A stretch of DNA of 42,279 bases from an uncultured Prevotella sp. (GTDB taxonomy: Bacteria; Bacteroidota; Bacteroidia; Bacteroidales; Bacteroidaceae), in assembly GCA_946186115.1 (NCBI GenBank), contig CAMHLV010000021.1:1-42279 (forward strand), in the 5' to 3' direction. Positions 6,895-15,062 of this stretch are shown here, piece by piece. The notes beneath the pieces were generated by a model. It was not told where the DNA came from, ran no database searches, and saw only the letters and a program-made list of their open reading frames with translations. The first letter of the stretch is position 1, and the number at the start of each line of letters is the position of its first letter. The position numbers were made by a program, and so were the translations under genes.

Positions 6895-8661
6895 ATGGAA
6901 GAAAAGAACATCGCTGCAAATGAGGAGAAGAAAAGCCTCAGTTTTGTAGAACAGTTTGTGAAGGAAGACCTGGAAGCAGGAAAGAACGGCGGACGCATTC
7001 AGACTCGTTTCCCGCCAGAACCTAACGGATATATACACATCGGACATGCCAAGGCCATCTGCATGGACTTCGGCGTGGCAGAGGAGTTCGGTGGAGTGTG
7101 CAACCTGCGCTTCGACGATACCAACCCCACCAAGGAGAATACCGAGTATGTGGAGAATATCATGAGCGACATCAAGTGGCTCGGTTTCCACTGGGAGAAC
7201 GTCTATTATGCCTCCGACTACTTCGAGAAGCTGTGGGATTTCGCCGTATGGCTCATCAAGAAGGGACTGGCATACGTGGATGAACAGACCTCTGAGCAGA
7301 TAGCCGAGCAGAAGGGCACGCCCACTCAGCCCGGTACCGCCAGTCCGTTCCGCGACCGCCCTATTGAGGAGAACCTGCGCCTGTTCGAGCAGATGAACAC
7401 CCCAGAGGCCGTAGAGGGCTCCATGGTGCTGCGCGCCAAGCTCGACATGGCTAATCCCAACATGCACTTCCGCGATCCCATCATCTATCGCATCATCCAG
7501 ATTCCCCACCACCGCACAGGCACCAAGTGGCACTGCTACCCCATGTACGACTTCGCCCACGGACAGTCAGACTACTTCGAGGGTGTCACCCACAGCATCT
7601 GTACGCTGGAGTTCGTGCCTCACCGCCCGCTCTACGACAAGTTCGTGGAACTGCTGCGCGAATACATTGAGGAATTGAAGAATGGCAAAATCGAAGATTT
7701 GAAGGAGAGCCAAAATCTTCAATCTTTCAATCCTTCCATTTTCCAGTCTTATGACGGAACGCGCCAGATAGAGTTCAACCGACTCAACCTCACCTACACC
7801 GTGATGTCGAAGCGCAAGCTGAAGGCCCTGGTGGACGAGAAACTCGTCAACGGATGGGACGACCCACGCATGCCGACAGTATGTGGTATGCGCCGCCGCG
7901 GATACTCATCACAGAGCGTGCGCAACTTCATCGACTCTATCGGATACACCAAGTTCGACGCCCTCAACGACTATGCACTGCTTGAGGCATCAGTACGCGA
8001 CGACCTCAACAAGAAGGCTTGCCGCGTCAGCGCTGTGCTCAACCCCGTGAAACTCGTCATCACCAACTATCCCGAGGGACAGACCGAGGAGATGCAGGCC
8101 GTGAACAATCCTGAGAATGAGGCCGACGGCACACACACCATCACCTTCAGCCGCGAACTGTGGATAGAGCGCGACGACTTCATGGAGGTGGCCGAGAAGA
8201 AATTCATGCGCCTGGCACCAGGCAAGGAGGTCAGACTGAAGAATGCATATATCATCAAGTGCGACGAGAATCACCCCTGCGACAAGGATGCCGAGGGCCG
8301 CGTAACTACTATCTACGCCACCTACGATCCCGAATCGCGCAGCGGAATGCCCGGCGCCAACCGCAAAATCAAGGGAAAGACACTGCACTGGCTCAACAGC
8401 CAGGATGCCCTAAAGGCCGAGGTGAGAATCTACGACAAGCTCTTTGCCATAGAGAATCCCGGTGCCGACGAGCGTGACTTCCGCGAACTGCTTAACCCCG
8501 ACTCGCTTGTCGTTCTCGACAACAGCTATGTCGAGCCCTACCTCAAGGAGAAGAAGGCAGGCGACTTCCTGCAGTTCCAGCGTATAGGATATTTCACCCC
8601 CGACATAGATTCCACACCCGACCATCTCGTGTTTAATAAGACAGTAGGACTAAAGAGTTAA
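6895..8661 (+). CDS. glnS: Glutaminyl-tRNA synthetase
   Basis: Charges tRNA-Gln with glutamine in the cytoplasm (class I synthetase). The ATP-binding signatures are PPEPNGYIHIGHAKA (HIGH at residues 48-51) and VMSKRKL (KMSKS equivalent); FDDTNP, the EFNRLNLTYTVMSKR block and the C-terminal beta-barrel anticodon-binding region are all present. It has 588 residues against about 554 in E. coli. Much of the excess is an in-frame stretch of roughly 29 residues (about 257-285) between the RPLYDKFVELL helix and the IEFNRLNL strand. That stretch is coded by AATTGAAG-type repeat sequence, the family found just upstream of this start codon. It lies between mltG and a TPR gene in a rightward run. Confidence 0.95.
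   Translation: MEEKNIAANEEKKSLSFVEQFVKEDLEAGKNGGRIQTRFPPEPNGYIHIGHAKAICMDFGVAEEFGGVCNLRFDDTNPTKENTEYVENIMSDIKWLGFHWENVYYASDYFEKLWDFAVWLIKKGLAYVDEQTSEQIAEQKGTPTQPGTASPFRDRPIEENLRLFEQMNTPEAVEGSMVLRAKLDMANPNMHFRDPIIYRIIQIPHHRTGTKWHCYPMYDFAHGQSDYFEGVTHSICTLEFVPHRPLYDKFVELLREYIEELKNGKIEDLKESQNLQSFNPSIFQSYDGTRQIEFNRLNLTYTVMSKRKLKALVDEKLVNGWDDPRMPTVCGMRRRGYSSQSVRNFIDSIGYTKFDALNDYALLEASVRDDLNKKACRVSAVLNPVKLVITNYPEGQTEEMQAVNNPENEADGTHTITFSRELWIERDDFMEVAEKKFMRLAPGKEVRLKNAYIIKCDENHPCDKDAEGRVTTIYATYDPESRSGMPGANRKIKGKTLHWLNSQDALKAEVRIYDKLFAIENPGADERDFRELLNPDSLVVLDNSYVEPYLKEKKAGDFLQFQRIGYFTPDIDSTPDHLVFNKTVGLKS
7668..7747. repeat. Intragenic AATTGAAG-family repeat in glnS
   Basis: The left half has GGAATTGAAG, TCGAAGATTTGAAGG; the right half has the opposite orientation, ATCTTCAATCTTTCAATCC and TTCCATTTTCCAG. 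Together they form an imperfect inverted repeat, in frame, encoding a polar K/E/N/Q/S-rich insert. Confidence 0.8.
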
Positions 8662-8673
8662 AAATCATACAAA

Positions 8674-10002
8674 TTGGGATACGACGAAGAGTTTTTCAAA
8701 AGCGAGGAATTCCAAGACCTCTTAAAAAGATACGAAAGTTCTGTAGAAGAGGGCAATCCTCTTTTTCTCGACTCTGACGACTATGTTGACATAGCCGACT
8801 ACTACAACTACACCGGCAATTACGACAAGGCAGAAGAATTAGTTGACAGAGGACTGGAGTACTACCCCAACGACACCCTGCTCAACGTGTTTAAGGCCCG
8901 GCAGGCTCTGGCCGACAACGACTTTGAGCTGGCCGAGAAGTACGCCGAGACCATCGAAGACAAGGATGCTCCCGACTACCATTATCTCAAGGCCGAGATA
9001 ATGATAGCAAAAGGACAGAAAGACAATGCCGACGACTATCTCGTCGACCTGCTCTCTGACATGCCTACCGACGAACTGGCAGACTACATCAAGGACGTGG
9101 CCAACCTCTATCTCGACTACGACAATGATGGCAAAGCATACGAATGGATGATGCGGTCGCAAGACGACAAGACCGACGACTTCAAGGAACTCATGGGGCG
9201 TGCGCTGCTCGGAATAGGGAAATACAAGGACTCGCAGAAGATGTTCAACGAACTCATCGACCAAGACCCCTACTCTACCAAATACTGGAATGCCCTCGCT
9301 TCGGCACAGTATCTCGACCAAGACTACAACGCTGCCGTAACAAGCAGCGAATACGCACTGGCCATCGACCCCAAAGACCCTCAGGGACTGCTCTCGAAAG
9401 CCAACGGCCTCTATCAGCTCGGCAACTATAAAGACGCCATCGAGTTCTTCACACGATACCTCGACGTGGCCGAAGATATCGACAACGACACCCTCGTACA
9501 CATCTTTGAGGAAATGGCACTGAGCTATTCAGAAATCGGCAATACCGAAGAAGCCCTCAAGACCCTCGACGAGACCAGCGACCTGGAATGCGACGCCAAT
9601 GCCATCAAAGTGGTGAGAGCACACATACTGCTCACAGCAGGGCGCAACGACGAGGCTGCCGAACTCTTCGGACAGGCCGTGCTCAACTCAAATGCCGACC
9701 CCGACATAGTAGTGCGCTGCGTGGTGTCGATGCTCGACAACGGACTAGTAGAAGAGAGCTACACCTCGTTCAAGGCATTTCTCTCGGAAGACAAGAACAG
9801 GAACATACGCACCGGACATGCCTATATGGCACTATGCTGCTATGAACTGGGCAAAGACAAAGAATTCCTGAAATACCTCAATAAATCCGTAGAATACAAT
9901 CCTGTGGAGGCACGTACCGTGCTGGGCAGTCTCTTCCCCAAAGACATGCAACCCTCTGAGTATTACGACTACATGAAAAAAAATCTGAAGAATAAGAAAT
10001 GA
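8674..10002 (+). CDS. Cytoplasmic tetratricopeptide-repeat protein
   Basis: A 442-residue acidic protein without signal peptide or transmembrane segment, built of about ten helical TPR units (for example NYTGNYDKAEELVDRGLEYYP; ALDYNAAV-like and QLGNYKDAIEFFTRYLDVA segments). It should act as a protein-binding scaffold; no partner can be named. The start is a TTG 12 bases after the glnS stop: no ATG precedes the conserved-looking GYDEEFFKSEEF opening, and upstream the frame runs into stop codons. The 3' end overlaps the dedA-type ATG by 4 bases (ATGA), pointing to translational coupling. Confidence 0.85.
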   Translation: MGYDEEFFKSEEFQDLLKRYESSVEEGNPLFLDSDDYVDIADYYNYTGNYDKAEELVDRGLEYYPNDTLLNVFKARQALADNDFELAEKYAETIEDKDAPDYHYLKAEIMIAKGQKDNADDYLVDLLSDMPTDELADYIKDVANLYLDYDNDGKAYEWMMRSQDDKTDDFKELMGRALLGIGKYKDSQKMFNELIDQDPYSTKYWNALASAQYLDQDYNAAVTSSEYALAIDPKDPQGLLSKANGLYQLGNYKDAIEFFTRYLDVAEDIDNDTLVHIFEEMALSYSEIGNTEEALKTLDETSDLECDANAIKVVRAHILLTAGRNDEAAELFGQAVLNSNADPDIVVRCVVSMLDNGLVEESYTSFKAFLSEDKNRNIRTGHAYMALCCYELGKDKEFLKYLNKSVEYNPVEARTVLGSLFPKDMQPSEYYDYMKKNLKNKK

Positions 10003-10622
10003 ATATCATATCTTCACTTCTCTCAAATCTCAACTACGGCACGATATTCTTCCTGATGATGCTTGAGAGCACGGTTGTTCCCGTGCCATCAGAGTTTGTT
10101 GTCACCCCCGCAGCCTACCATGCCGCCAGCGGACAGCTCGACGTGTGGCTCGTCATACTTGCTGCCACCATAGGAGCCGACCTCGGAGCCAGCATCAACT
10201 ATATAGTGGCACTCTACGTAGGCCGCCCCGTCATCTATCGCTTCGCCAACAGCCGCTGGGGAAAGATGTGCCTGCTCAACCAGGAGAAGGTAAAGAAGTC
10301 TGAGAGATATTTCGACGACCACGGCATTGTGGCCACCCTCACCGGCCGACTCATACCCGGCATACGCCACCTCATCTCCATCCCCGCCGGACTGGCACGC
10401 ATGAACTACTGGAAGTTCCTGCTCTACACCACCATCGGCGCCGGAGCCTGGCACAGCATCCTCGCCGCCCTCGGCTGGTATCTCCATGCCATCGTCCCCG
10501 AAGACCAGCTCAACGACAAGATAGCCGAGTATGCCGAATACATCAAGCTCGTCATCATCGCCCTTGTCATCGCAGCCATCGTCTGGTTCGTCGTCACAAA
10601 GTACCTGAAGCGTAAGGAATAG
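9999..10622 (+). CDS. DedA-family inner-membrane protein
   Basis: A 207-residue polytopic membrane protein of the DedA/SNARE-associated (VTT) family; members flip or translocate lipids such as undecaprenyl phosphate and support envelope homeostasis. Visible family features: the EST..PVPSEFVVTPAAY amphipathic re-entrant opening, the G.....R..PG.R sequence (TGRLIPGIRHLISIPAGLARM) and the TTIGAGAWHSILAALGWYL helix. It begins inside the stop of the preceding TPR gene, so the two are coupled, and is followed 25 bases later by a lipoprotein gene. The substrate is not deducible. Confidence 0.88.
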   Translation: MNIISSLLSNLNYGTIFFLMMLESTVVPVPSEFVVTPAAYHAASGQLDVWLVILAATIGADLGASINYIVALYVGRPVIYRFANSRWGKMCLLNQEKVKKSERYFDDHGIVATLTGRLIPGIRHLISIPAGLARMNYWKFLLYTTIGAGAWHSILAALGWYLHAIVPEDQLNDKIAEYAEYIKLVIIALVIAAIVWFVVTKYLKRKE

Positions 10623-10647
10623 TCGCAGCGCATATAACACTACGGAT

Positions 10648-11613
10648 ATGAAGAGAACTACACCTGTTATATTTATAGCATGCCTGCTGCTGTTGACAGG
10701 CTGCGGACAGAGTTATGAAGAGTCGAAGCGCCAGACAAAGCAACAGCAGAAGGAAAAGGCAAAACTGGACTCGGCAGCGCTGAAGATTGCCGTCATGCCC
10801 ACGCTGGACTGTCTGCCGCTGTTTGTGGCGCAACATCTGCAACTGCTTGACACCCTGCACGGTGGAGTGAGGCTGAAATTCTTTGCAGCACAAATGGACT
10901 GCGACACTGCTCTGGAGAGAAACAGGGTGCAGGGAGCAGCAACAGACCTGGTGAGGGCCAAGGCTATGGAGAAAAGAGGCAAACAGCTGAGATACGTAGC
11001 AGCAACCAACGCCCACTGGCAACTGATAGCCAACCATAATGCCCGAATAAGACAGTTGAAACAACTGGACGACAAGATGGTGGCTATGACAAGATTCTCG
11101 GCTACCGACATGCTGACCGACAGGGTGACAGACTCGGTGAAACTCGACAAAGACAGGGTGTTTAAAGTGCAGATAAACGACGTGGCAGTAAGACTGCTAA
11201 TGCTGCAGAACAACGAGATGGACGCTCTCTGGATGCCAGAGCCTCAGGCTACTGCTGCACGAATCATGAATCACAACATAGTCTATGACACGCGCAAGGA
11301 GGACATCCGACTGGGTGTGCTGGCATTCGACGAGAAAGAGATGCAACACCCGGAGAGAAGCAAACAGCTGGAACTGCTGACAAAGGCTTACAACCAGGCT
11401 TGCGACTCGATAAACAAATACGGTGTGAAGAAATACAGCGCACTGATAGTGAAACACTGCAAGGTGAAGGCGGCTGTAGCCAACAAACTGCCCGAGAACA
11501 TAAAGTTTGAACATGCACAGGGTCCGAGGGAGAAGGATATTGCCCTGGCAGAACGCTATATGGGTAACTCAAAGCCCAAAACCCAAAACTCAAAAAACTC
11601 AAAAAATAAATAA
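10648..11613 (+). CDS. Solute-binding-protein-like lipoprotein
   Basis: A 321-residue protein with a lipoprotein signal (LLLLTGC, Cys19). After a short K/Q-rich linker, residues about 45-300 resemble a type II periplasmic binding fold of the SsuA/NMT1 kind: LKIAVMPTLDCLPLFVAQHLQL, an FSATDMLTD segment, and ALWMPEPQATAA in the second lobe. No ABC permease or ATPase is near, so the ligand and the partner are unknown. The last 18 or so residues (NSKPKTQNSKNSKNK) are coded by an ACTCAAA-type repeat that also serves as leader of the next gene. Its TAA shares one base with the next ATG (TAATG), suggesting coupled translation. Confidence 0.75.
   Translation: MKRTTPVIFIACLLLLTGCGQSYEESKRQTKQQQKEKAKLDSAALKIAVMPTLDCLPLFVAQHLQLLDTLHGGVRLKFFAAQMDCDTALERNRVQGAATDLVRAKAMEKRGKQLRYVAATNAHWQLIANHNARIRQLKQLDDKMVAMTRFSATDMLTDRVTDSVKLDKDRVFKVQINDVAVRLLMLQNNEMDALWMPEPQATAARIMNHNIVYDTRKEDIRLGVLAFDEKEMQHPERSKQLELLTKAYNQACDSINKYGVKKYSALIVKHCKVKAAVANKLPENIKFEHAQGPREKDIALAERYMGNSKPKTQNSKNSKNK
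11566..11612. repeat. Repeat spanning lipoprotein 3' end and next leader
   Basis: AACTCAAAG, CCCAAAA, CCCAAAA, CTCAAAAAA, CTCAAAAAA units run up to the TAATG junction. They encode the polar tail of the lipoprotein and give the next gene an A-rich leader. A related sequence lies at 33672-33699. Confidence 0.75.
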
Positions 11614-13757
11614 TGGGAACGACAGACATTGCACTGCAGCGCATGTTCAACCAACTGACAAGGGGAAATGCGGGACTGGCAATAGCCGAAATGGAGACAT
11701 TCCTGGCTGCATGGCCCAATAAGCAGACGGCTGAAAAGCTGATGGGGATAAAGGAGGAATACCATCTGATGGAAGACTACTGGAAAAGAGGATGTGACGA
11801 CCCGCAGCGCGAAATACAGTATCAGCGACTGCTGCAAAGGGTGTATGCACTGGCCGCAAACATTGCCATACACAGGCATACGGCATCATCGGCTTTTCTG
11901 GCCAACCTGCACGCTTCAGCACGACAGCAGAGGGCATCATGGGCGATATCAGAAATCAAACATGAGCTGGAAGACTTCGTGAGCGAGGTGGCCATGCTGC
12001 AGTTGGAACCGGAAGAGAGGAGGAAGGAGAAAAGCAGAGAACTGTATAAGAATCACCAGCAGATGATGAATGCGCTGTTTAACTACATCGTGACGTCGAG
12101 AATATGGACGGAGGGTGTGGCTCACGACATGGAACAGCTGCTCACGGCTCCCACAGTAGATAGCAACGACCAGCAGCTGCTGGTGGCAGCAGTGACGCTG
12201 TCGCTGATGAACAGATTCGACATGGCGAAATTCAGAATGCTGGCCAATGTTTACCGCAATGCCAACGACGAGGCTGTGAGGCAGAGGGCTCTGGTGGGTT
12301 GGGCGCTGTCGATAGACGACGACTTCATAGCGGTATATCCCGAACAGCGCGAGGTGGTGAAGACGATGCTGCAGAACGAGAGGACATGCAAGGAACTGAC
12401 CGAACTGCAGATGCAGCTGGTATATACGCTGAATGCAGAGAATGACACCGCAACCATGCGCGACGAGATAATGCCGGGACTGATGAAGAACAACTCGTTC
12501 AGAATAACCAAAAACGGCATAGAGGAAATACCCGAAGACCCAATGGACGACATACTGCACCCTGACGAGTCGGAGCGCAGGATAGAGGAGTTGGAGGATG
12601 CCATCCACCGCATGTCGGACATGCAGAAAAGAGGCGCCGACATATACTTCGGAGGCTTCTCACAGATGAAGCGCTTCCCCTTCTTCTACGACATGAGCAA
12701 CTGGCTGGTACCTTTCTACATCGAGCATCCCGACATCTGCCAATTCATAGAGCGCATAGGAACAGGGACTTTCCTTGAGAAAGCACTGCAGACAGGACCG
12801 TTCTGCAACAGCGACCAATACTCGTTTGTGATAGCCCTGCAGAATGTAATAGACAAACTGCCCGAGAACATCAGGACGATAATGAAGAACGGAGAGATAA
12901 TGCCGGGCGGAGAGATAATGGTGGAGGACACAAAGACACAGGCATACATCAGACGAAAATACCTGATGGACTTGTACCGCTTCTTCATGCTATTCCCCAA
13001 CAGAGGGGCACTGTGCAATCCCTTCGACACATCGAAGAACGAGATTGGCATGTGCCTGTTTATGACGTCGGAACTCTTCAGCGGTACTCCACTCGAACAG
13101 CACAAGCGCGAGGTGGTGACAACACTGAGAAAGCATAAATTCCTGAAGACTGCTGCCACACTGCTGGCATCATTTCCCGAGGAGATGCGCGACATCCAGT
13201 ACTATCTGTGGACAGAGGACTACATGAAGGCTCTTGAGATTGATGCTAACAACGAGAGGGCACTGGCCGGAGCGGCACGACAGCACTTCAGCGGCGGGCG
13301 ATTCGACGAGGCGGCAGAATGCTACGACAGACTGACACTGATACGTCCCGAGAAGACGGCATACATGCTGAACAAGGCTGTATGCATGGTTCACATGGAG
13401 GAGTATGACGAGGCTCTGAAGATACTCTATCAGCTGAGTTATGAGCACGACGACCAGAACGTAAGGCGCGTTATGGCGTGGACTCTGACCTGCCACGGCA
13501 GACTGGAACAGGCTGTGGGTATGTATGAGAAGGTGATGGAGGCAGAGCAGCCGCTGGCCGAGGACTACATGAACCAAGGCTACTGTCTGTGGCTGGCCGG
13601 AAAACTGGAGATGGCGGCAGAGTGCTTCAGGAAATACTCTGAAACAAGCGGCATCAGCGCCGATGCCGATGATTTCTTCGACATCGACTGGTTGAAGAAA
13701 TACGGCGTGAGCGACACTGAAATCAAACTGATGAAAGCCCTCGTACCTCGAGGTTAA
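11613..13757 (+). CDS. Large tetratricopeptide-repeat protein
   Basis: A 714-residue protein with no signal peptide. The C-terminal third has clear TPR units (ALAGAARQHFSGGRFDEAAE; KAVCMVHMEEYDEALKIL; QGYCLWLAGKLEMAAECF); the N-terminal part is helical and of a kind seen in Bacteroidales proteins without assigned function. An acidic linker (EEIPEDPMDDILHPDESE) divides the halves. It starts at the TAATG overlap with the lipoprotein gene and ends the rightward run that began at mltG. Together with the first TPR gene it brackets the DedA and solute-binding genes, which hints at one membrane-associated system, but no function can be stated. Confidence 0.82.
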   Translation: MGTTDIALQRMFNQLTRGNAGLAIAEMETFLAAWPNKQTAEKLMGIKEEYHLMEDYWKRGCDDPQREIQYQRLLQRVYALAANIAIHRHTASSAFLANLHASARQQRASWAISEIKHELEDFVSEVAMLQLEPEERRKEKSRELYKNHQQMMNALFNYIVTSRIWTEGVAHDMEQLLTAPTVDSNDQQLLVAAVTLSLMNRFDMAKFRMLANVYRNANDEAVRQRALVGWALSIDDDFIAVYPEQREVVKTMLQNERTCKELTELQMQLVYTLNAENDTATMRDEIMPGLMKNNSFRITKNGIEEIPEDPMDDILHPDESERRIEELEDAIHRMSDMQKRGADIYFGGFSQMKRFPFFYDMSNWLVPFYIEHPDICQFIERIGTGTFLEKALQTGPFCNSDQYSFVIALQNVIDKLPENIRTIMKNGEIMPGGEIMVEDTKTQAYIRRKYLMDLYRFFMLFPNRGALCNPFDTSKNEIGMCLFMTSELFSGTPLEQHKREVVTTLRKHKFLKTAATLLASFPEEMRDIQYYLWTEDYMKALEIDANNERALAGAARQHFSGGRFDEAAECYDRLTLIRPEKTAYMLNKAVCMVHMEEYDEALKILYQLSYEHDDQNVRRVMAWTLTCHGRLEQAVGMYEKVMEAEQPLAEDYMNQGYCLWLAGKLEMAAECFRKYSETSGISADADDFFDIDWLKKYGVSDTEIKLMKALVPRG

Positions 13758-13786
13758 GTCATCGTTATCGTTAACGTCATCGTTTT
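13758..13786. repeat. Intergenic CGTTAT-type repeat
   Basis: TCATCGTTAT, CGTTAA, CGTCAT, CGTTTT hexamers fill the whole 29-base gap between two convergent genes. Same family as the intragenic repeats of malQ. Confidence 0.75.
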
Positions 13787-15052
13787 CTACAAGAAGGGCT
13801 GCAGCAGGTGTGAGAACCAGCCGCGGAACTTCTGCCACGGTGTGCGGAACTCATTCCACGACTCGTCGGTCAGCAGGAAGCTCTTCTGCTTGTCGCGCCA
13901 GAACATATCGTCGAGTTCACGGGTGGTGGCACGGTCGATGATCACGGCATTCTCTTCGAAGTCGCACTTCAGGCTGCGGGCATCAAGATTGGTACTGCCC
14001 ACAGTGCAGTAGCGGCCATCGACCATCATAATCTTGGAATGATGAAAACCGGGCTTGTATAGCCATACCTCGGCACCGCGCTTCATGAGTTTGCGGGCCT
14101 GATAGAGGGCGCAGTCGGGCGTAAGGGGGATGTCACTCTTGGACGACAGCATGATCTCGACCTTCACCCCACGGCGTATGGCTCGGGTGATGGCACGGGT
14201 GACTGAGGGGATGAGCGTGAAATAGGGATTGATGATGTGAATGGAGTCCTGCGCCTGATTAATGGCATTGATATAGAAGGTGCGCATAATCTTGGGCGTG
14301 ACGCCTGGCTCGCGGTTGATGATGCCCACCATCTTGCTGCCAGCAGTGGATGTGGTGTCGGGCTTCAGTTCGCTGAAGCGTGTCAGCGTGCCTCCACGAT
14401 AGTATTTCATGCCACTGACATTCTGGCCGGTGGTGCGGTTCCAGATGCGCAGGAAGATGGCCTGCAGCTGGTTGACGGCGTCGCCCTCGATGCGGCAGTG
14501 CATGTCGCGCCACTCTCCTACCTGCTCGGTGCCCTTGATATAGTAGTCGGCAACATTCATGCCGCCGGTGTATGCCACGCTGCCGTCGATGACCACTATC
14601 TTGCGGTGGTCACGGCCATAGATATGGTTTACCCAGGGAAAGCGGATGGGAGAATACTCTACTATCTCGATGCTGTCGGAGCGCAGCGAGGTGAGATGAT
14701 ACTTCTTGAGGGGCTGGTTGTTGGAGTCGTTGCCGAAACCGTCGAACATGGCCCTGACCTCTACTCCTTCGCGACGCTTCTCGCGCAGAAGGTCGAAGAG
14801 CAGCGAGGCGATGCTGTCGTTGCGGAAATTAAAATACTCCAGATGGATGCTGCTGCGTGCCTGGCGGATGGCCTTGAACATGTCGTCGAACTTCTGCTGT
14901 CCTGACATCAGCAGCGTGACACTGTTGTCACTGGAAAAGCGAATCCCGCTGTCGCGCAGGGTTTGCACAATCAGCGAGTCGCTCTGCGCCTTGGCGCATG
15001 ATGGTATTAATAATAGTATATAGCAGACTAAAACTATCTTCTCGATTTTCAT
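13787..15052 (-). CDS. Exported phospholipase D / cardiolipin synthase-like protein
   Basis: A 421-residue PLD-superfamily protein with two HKD motifs: HRKIVVIDG (His149, Lys151, Asp156) followed by GGMN, and HSKIMMVDG (His338, Lys340, Asp345) followed by GSTNLD. The order and spacing match cardiolipin synthases, which condense two phosphatidylglycerols. Instead of the usual two N-terminal transmembrane helices there is one cleavable signal (residues 5-19, IPSC/AKAQ), so it is either secreted into the periplasm or lipid-anchored at Cys19 (the lipobox is imperfect). It starts 10 bases behind the degenerate membrane regulator, so the two are co-transcribed. Cardiolipin synthesis or a hydrolytic PLD function are both possible. 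Confidence 0.85.
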   Translation of the reverse strand: MKIEKIVLVCYILLLIPSCAKAQSDSLIVQTLRDSGIRFSSDNSVTLLMSGQQKFDDMFKAIRQARSSIHLEYFNFRNDSIASLLFDLLREKRREGVEVRAMFDGFGNDSNNQPLKKYHLTSLRSDSIEIVEYSPIRFPWVNHIYGRDHRKIVVIDGSVAYTGGMNVADYYIKGTEQVGEWRDMHCRIEGDAVNQLQAIFLRIWNRTTGQNVSGMKYYRGGTLTRFSELKPDTTSTAGSKMVGIINREPGVTPKIMRTFYINAINQAQDSIHIINPYFTLIPSVTRAITRAIRRGVKVEIMLSSKSDIPLTPDCALYQARKLMKRGAEVWLYKPGFHHSKIMMVDGRYCTVGSTNLDARSLKCDFEENAVIIDRATTRELDDMFWRDKQKSFLLTDESWNEFRTPWQKFRGWFSHLLQPFL

Positions 15053-15062
15053 TTCTCTGATA

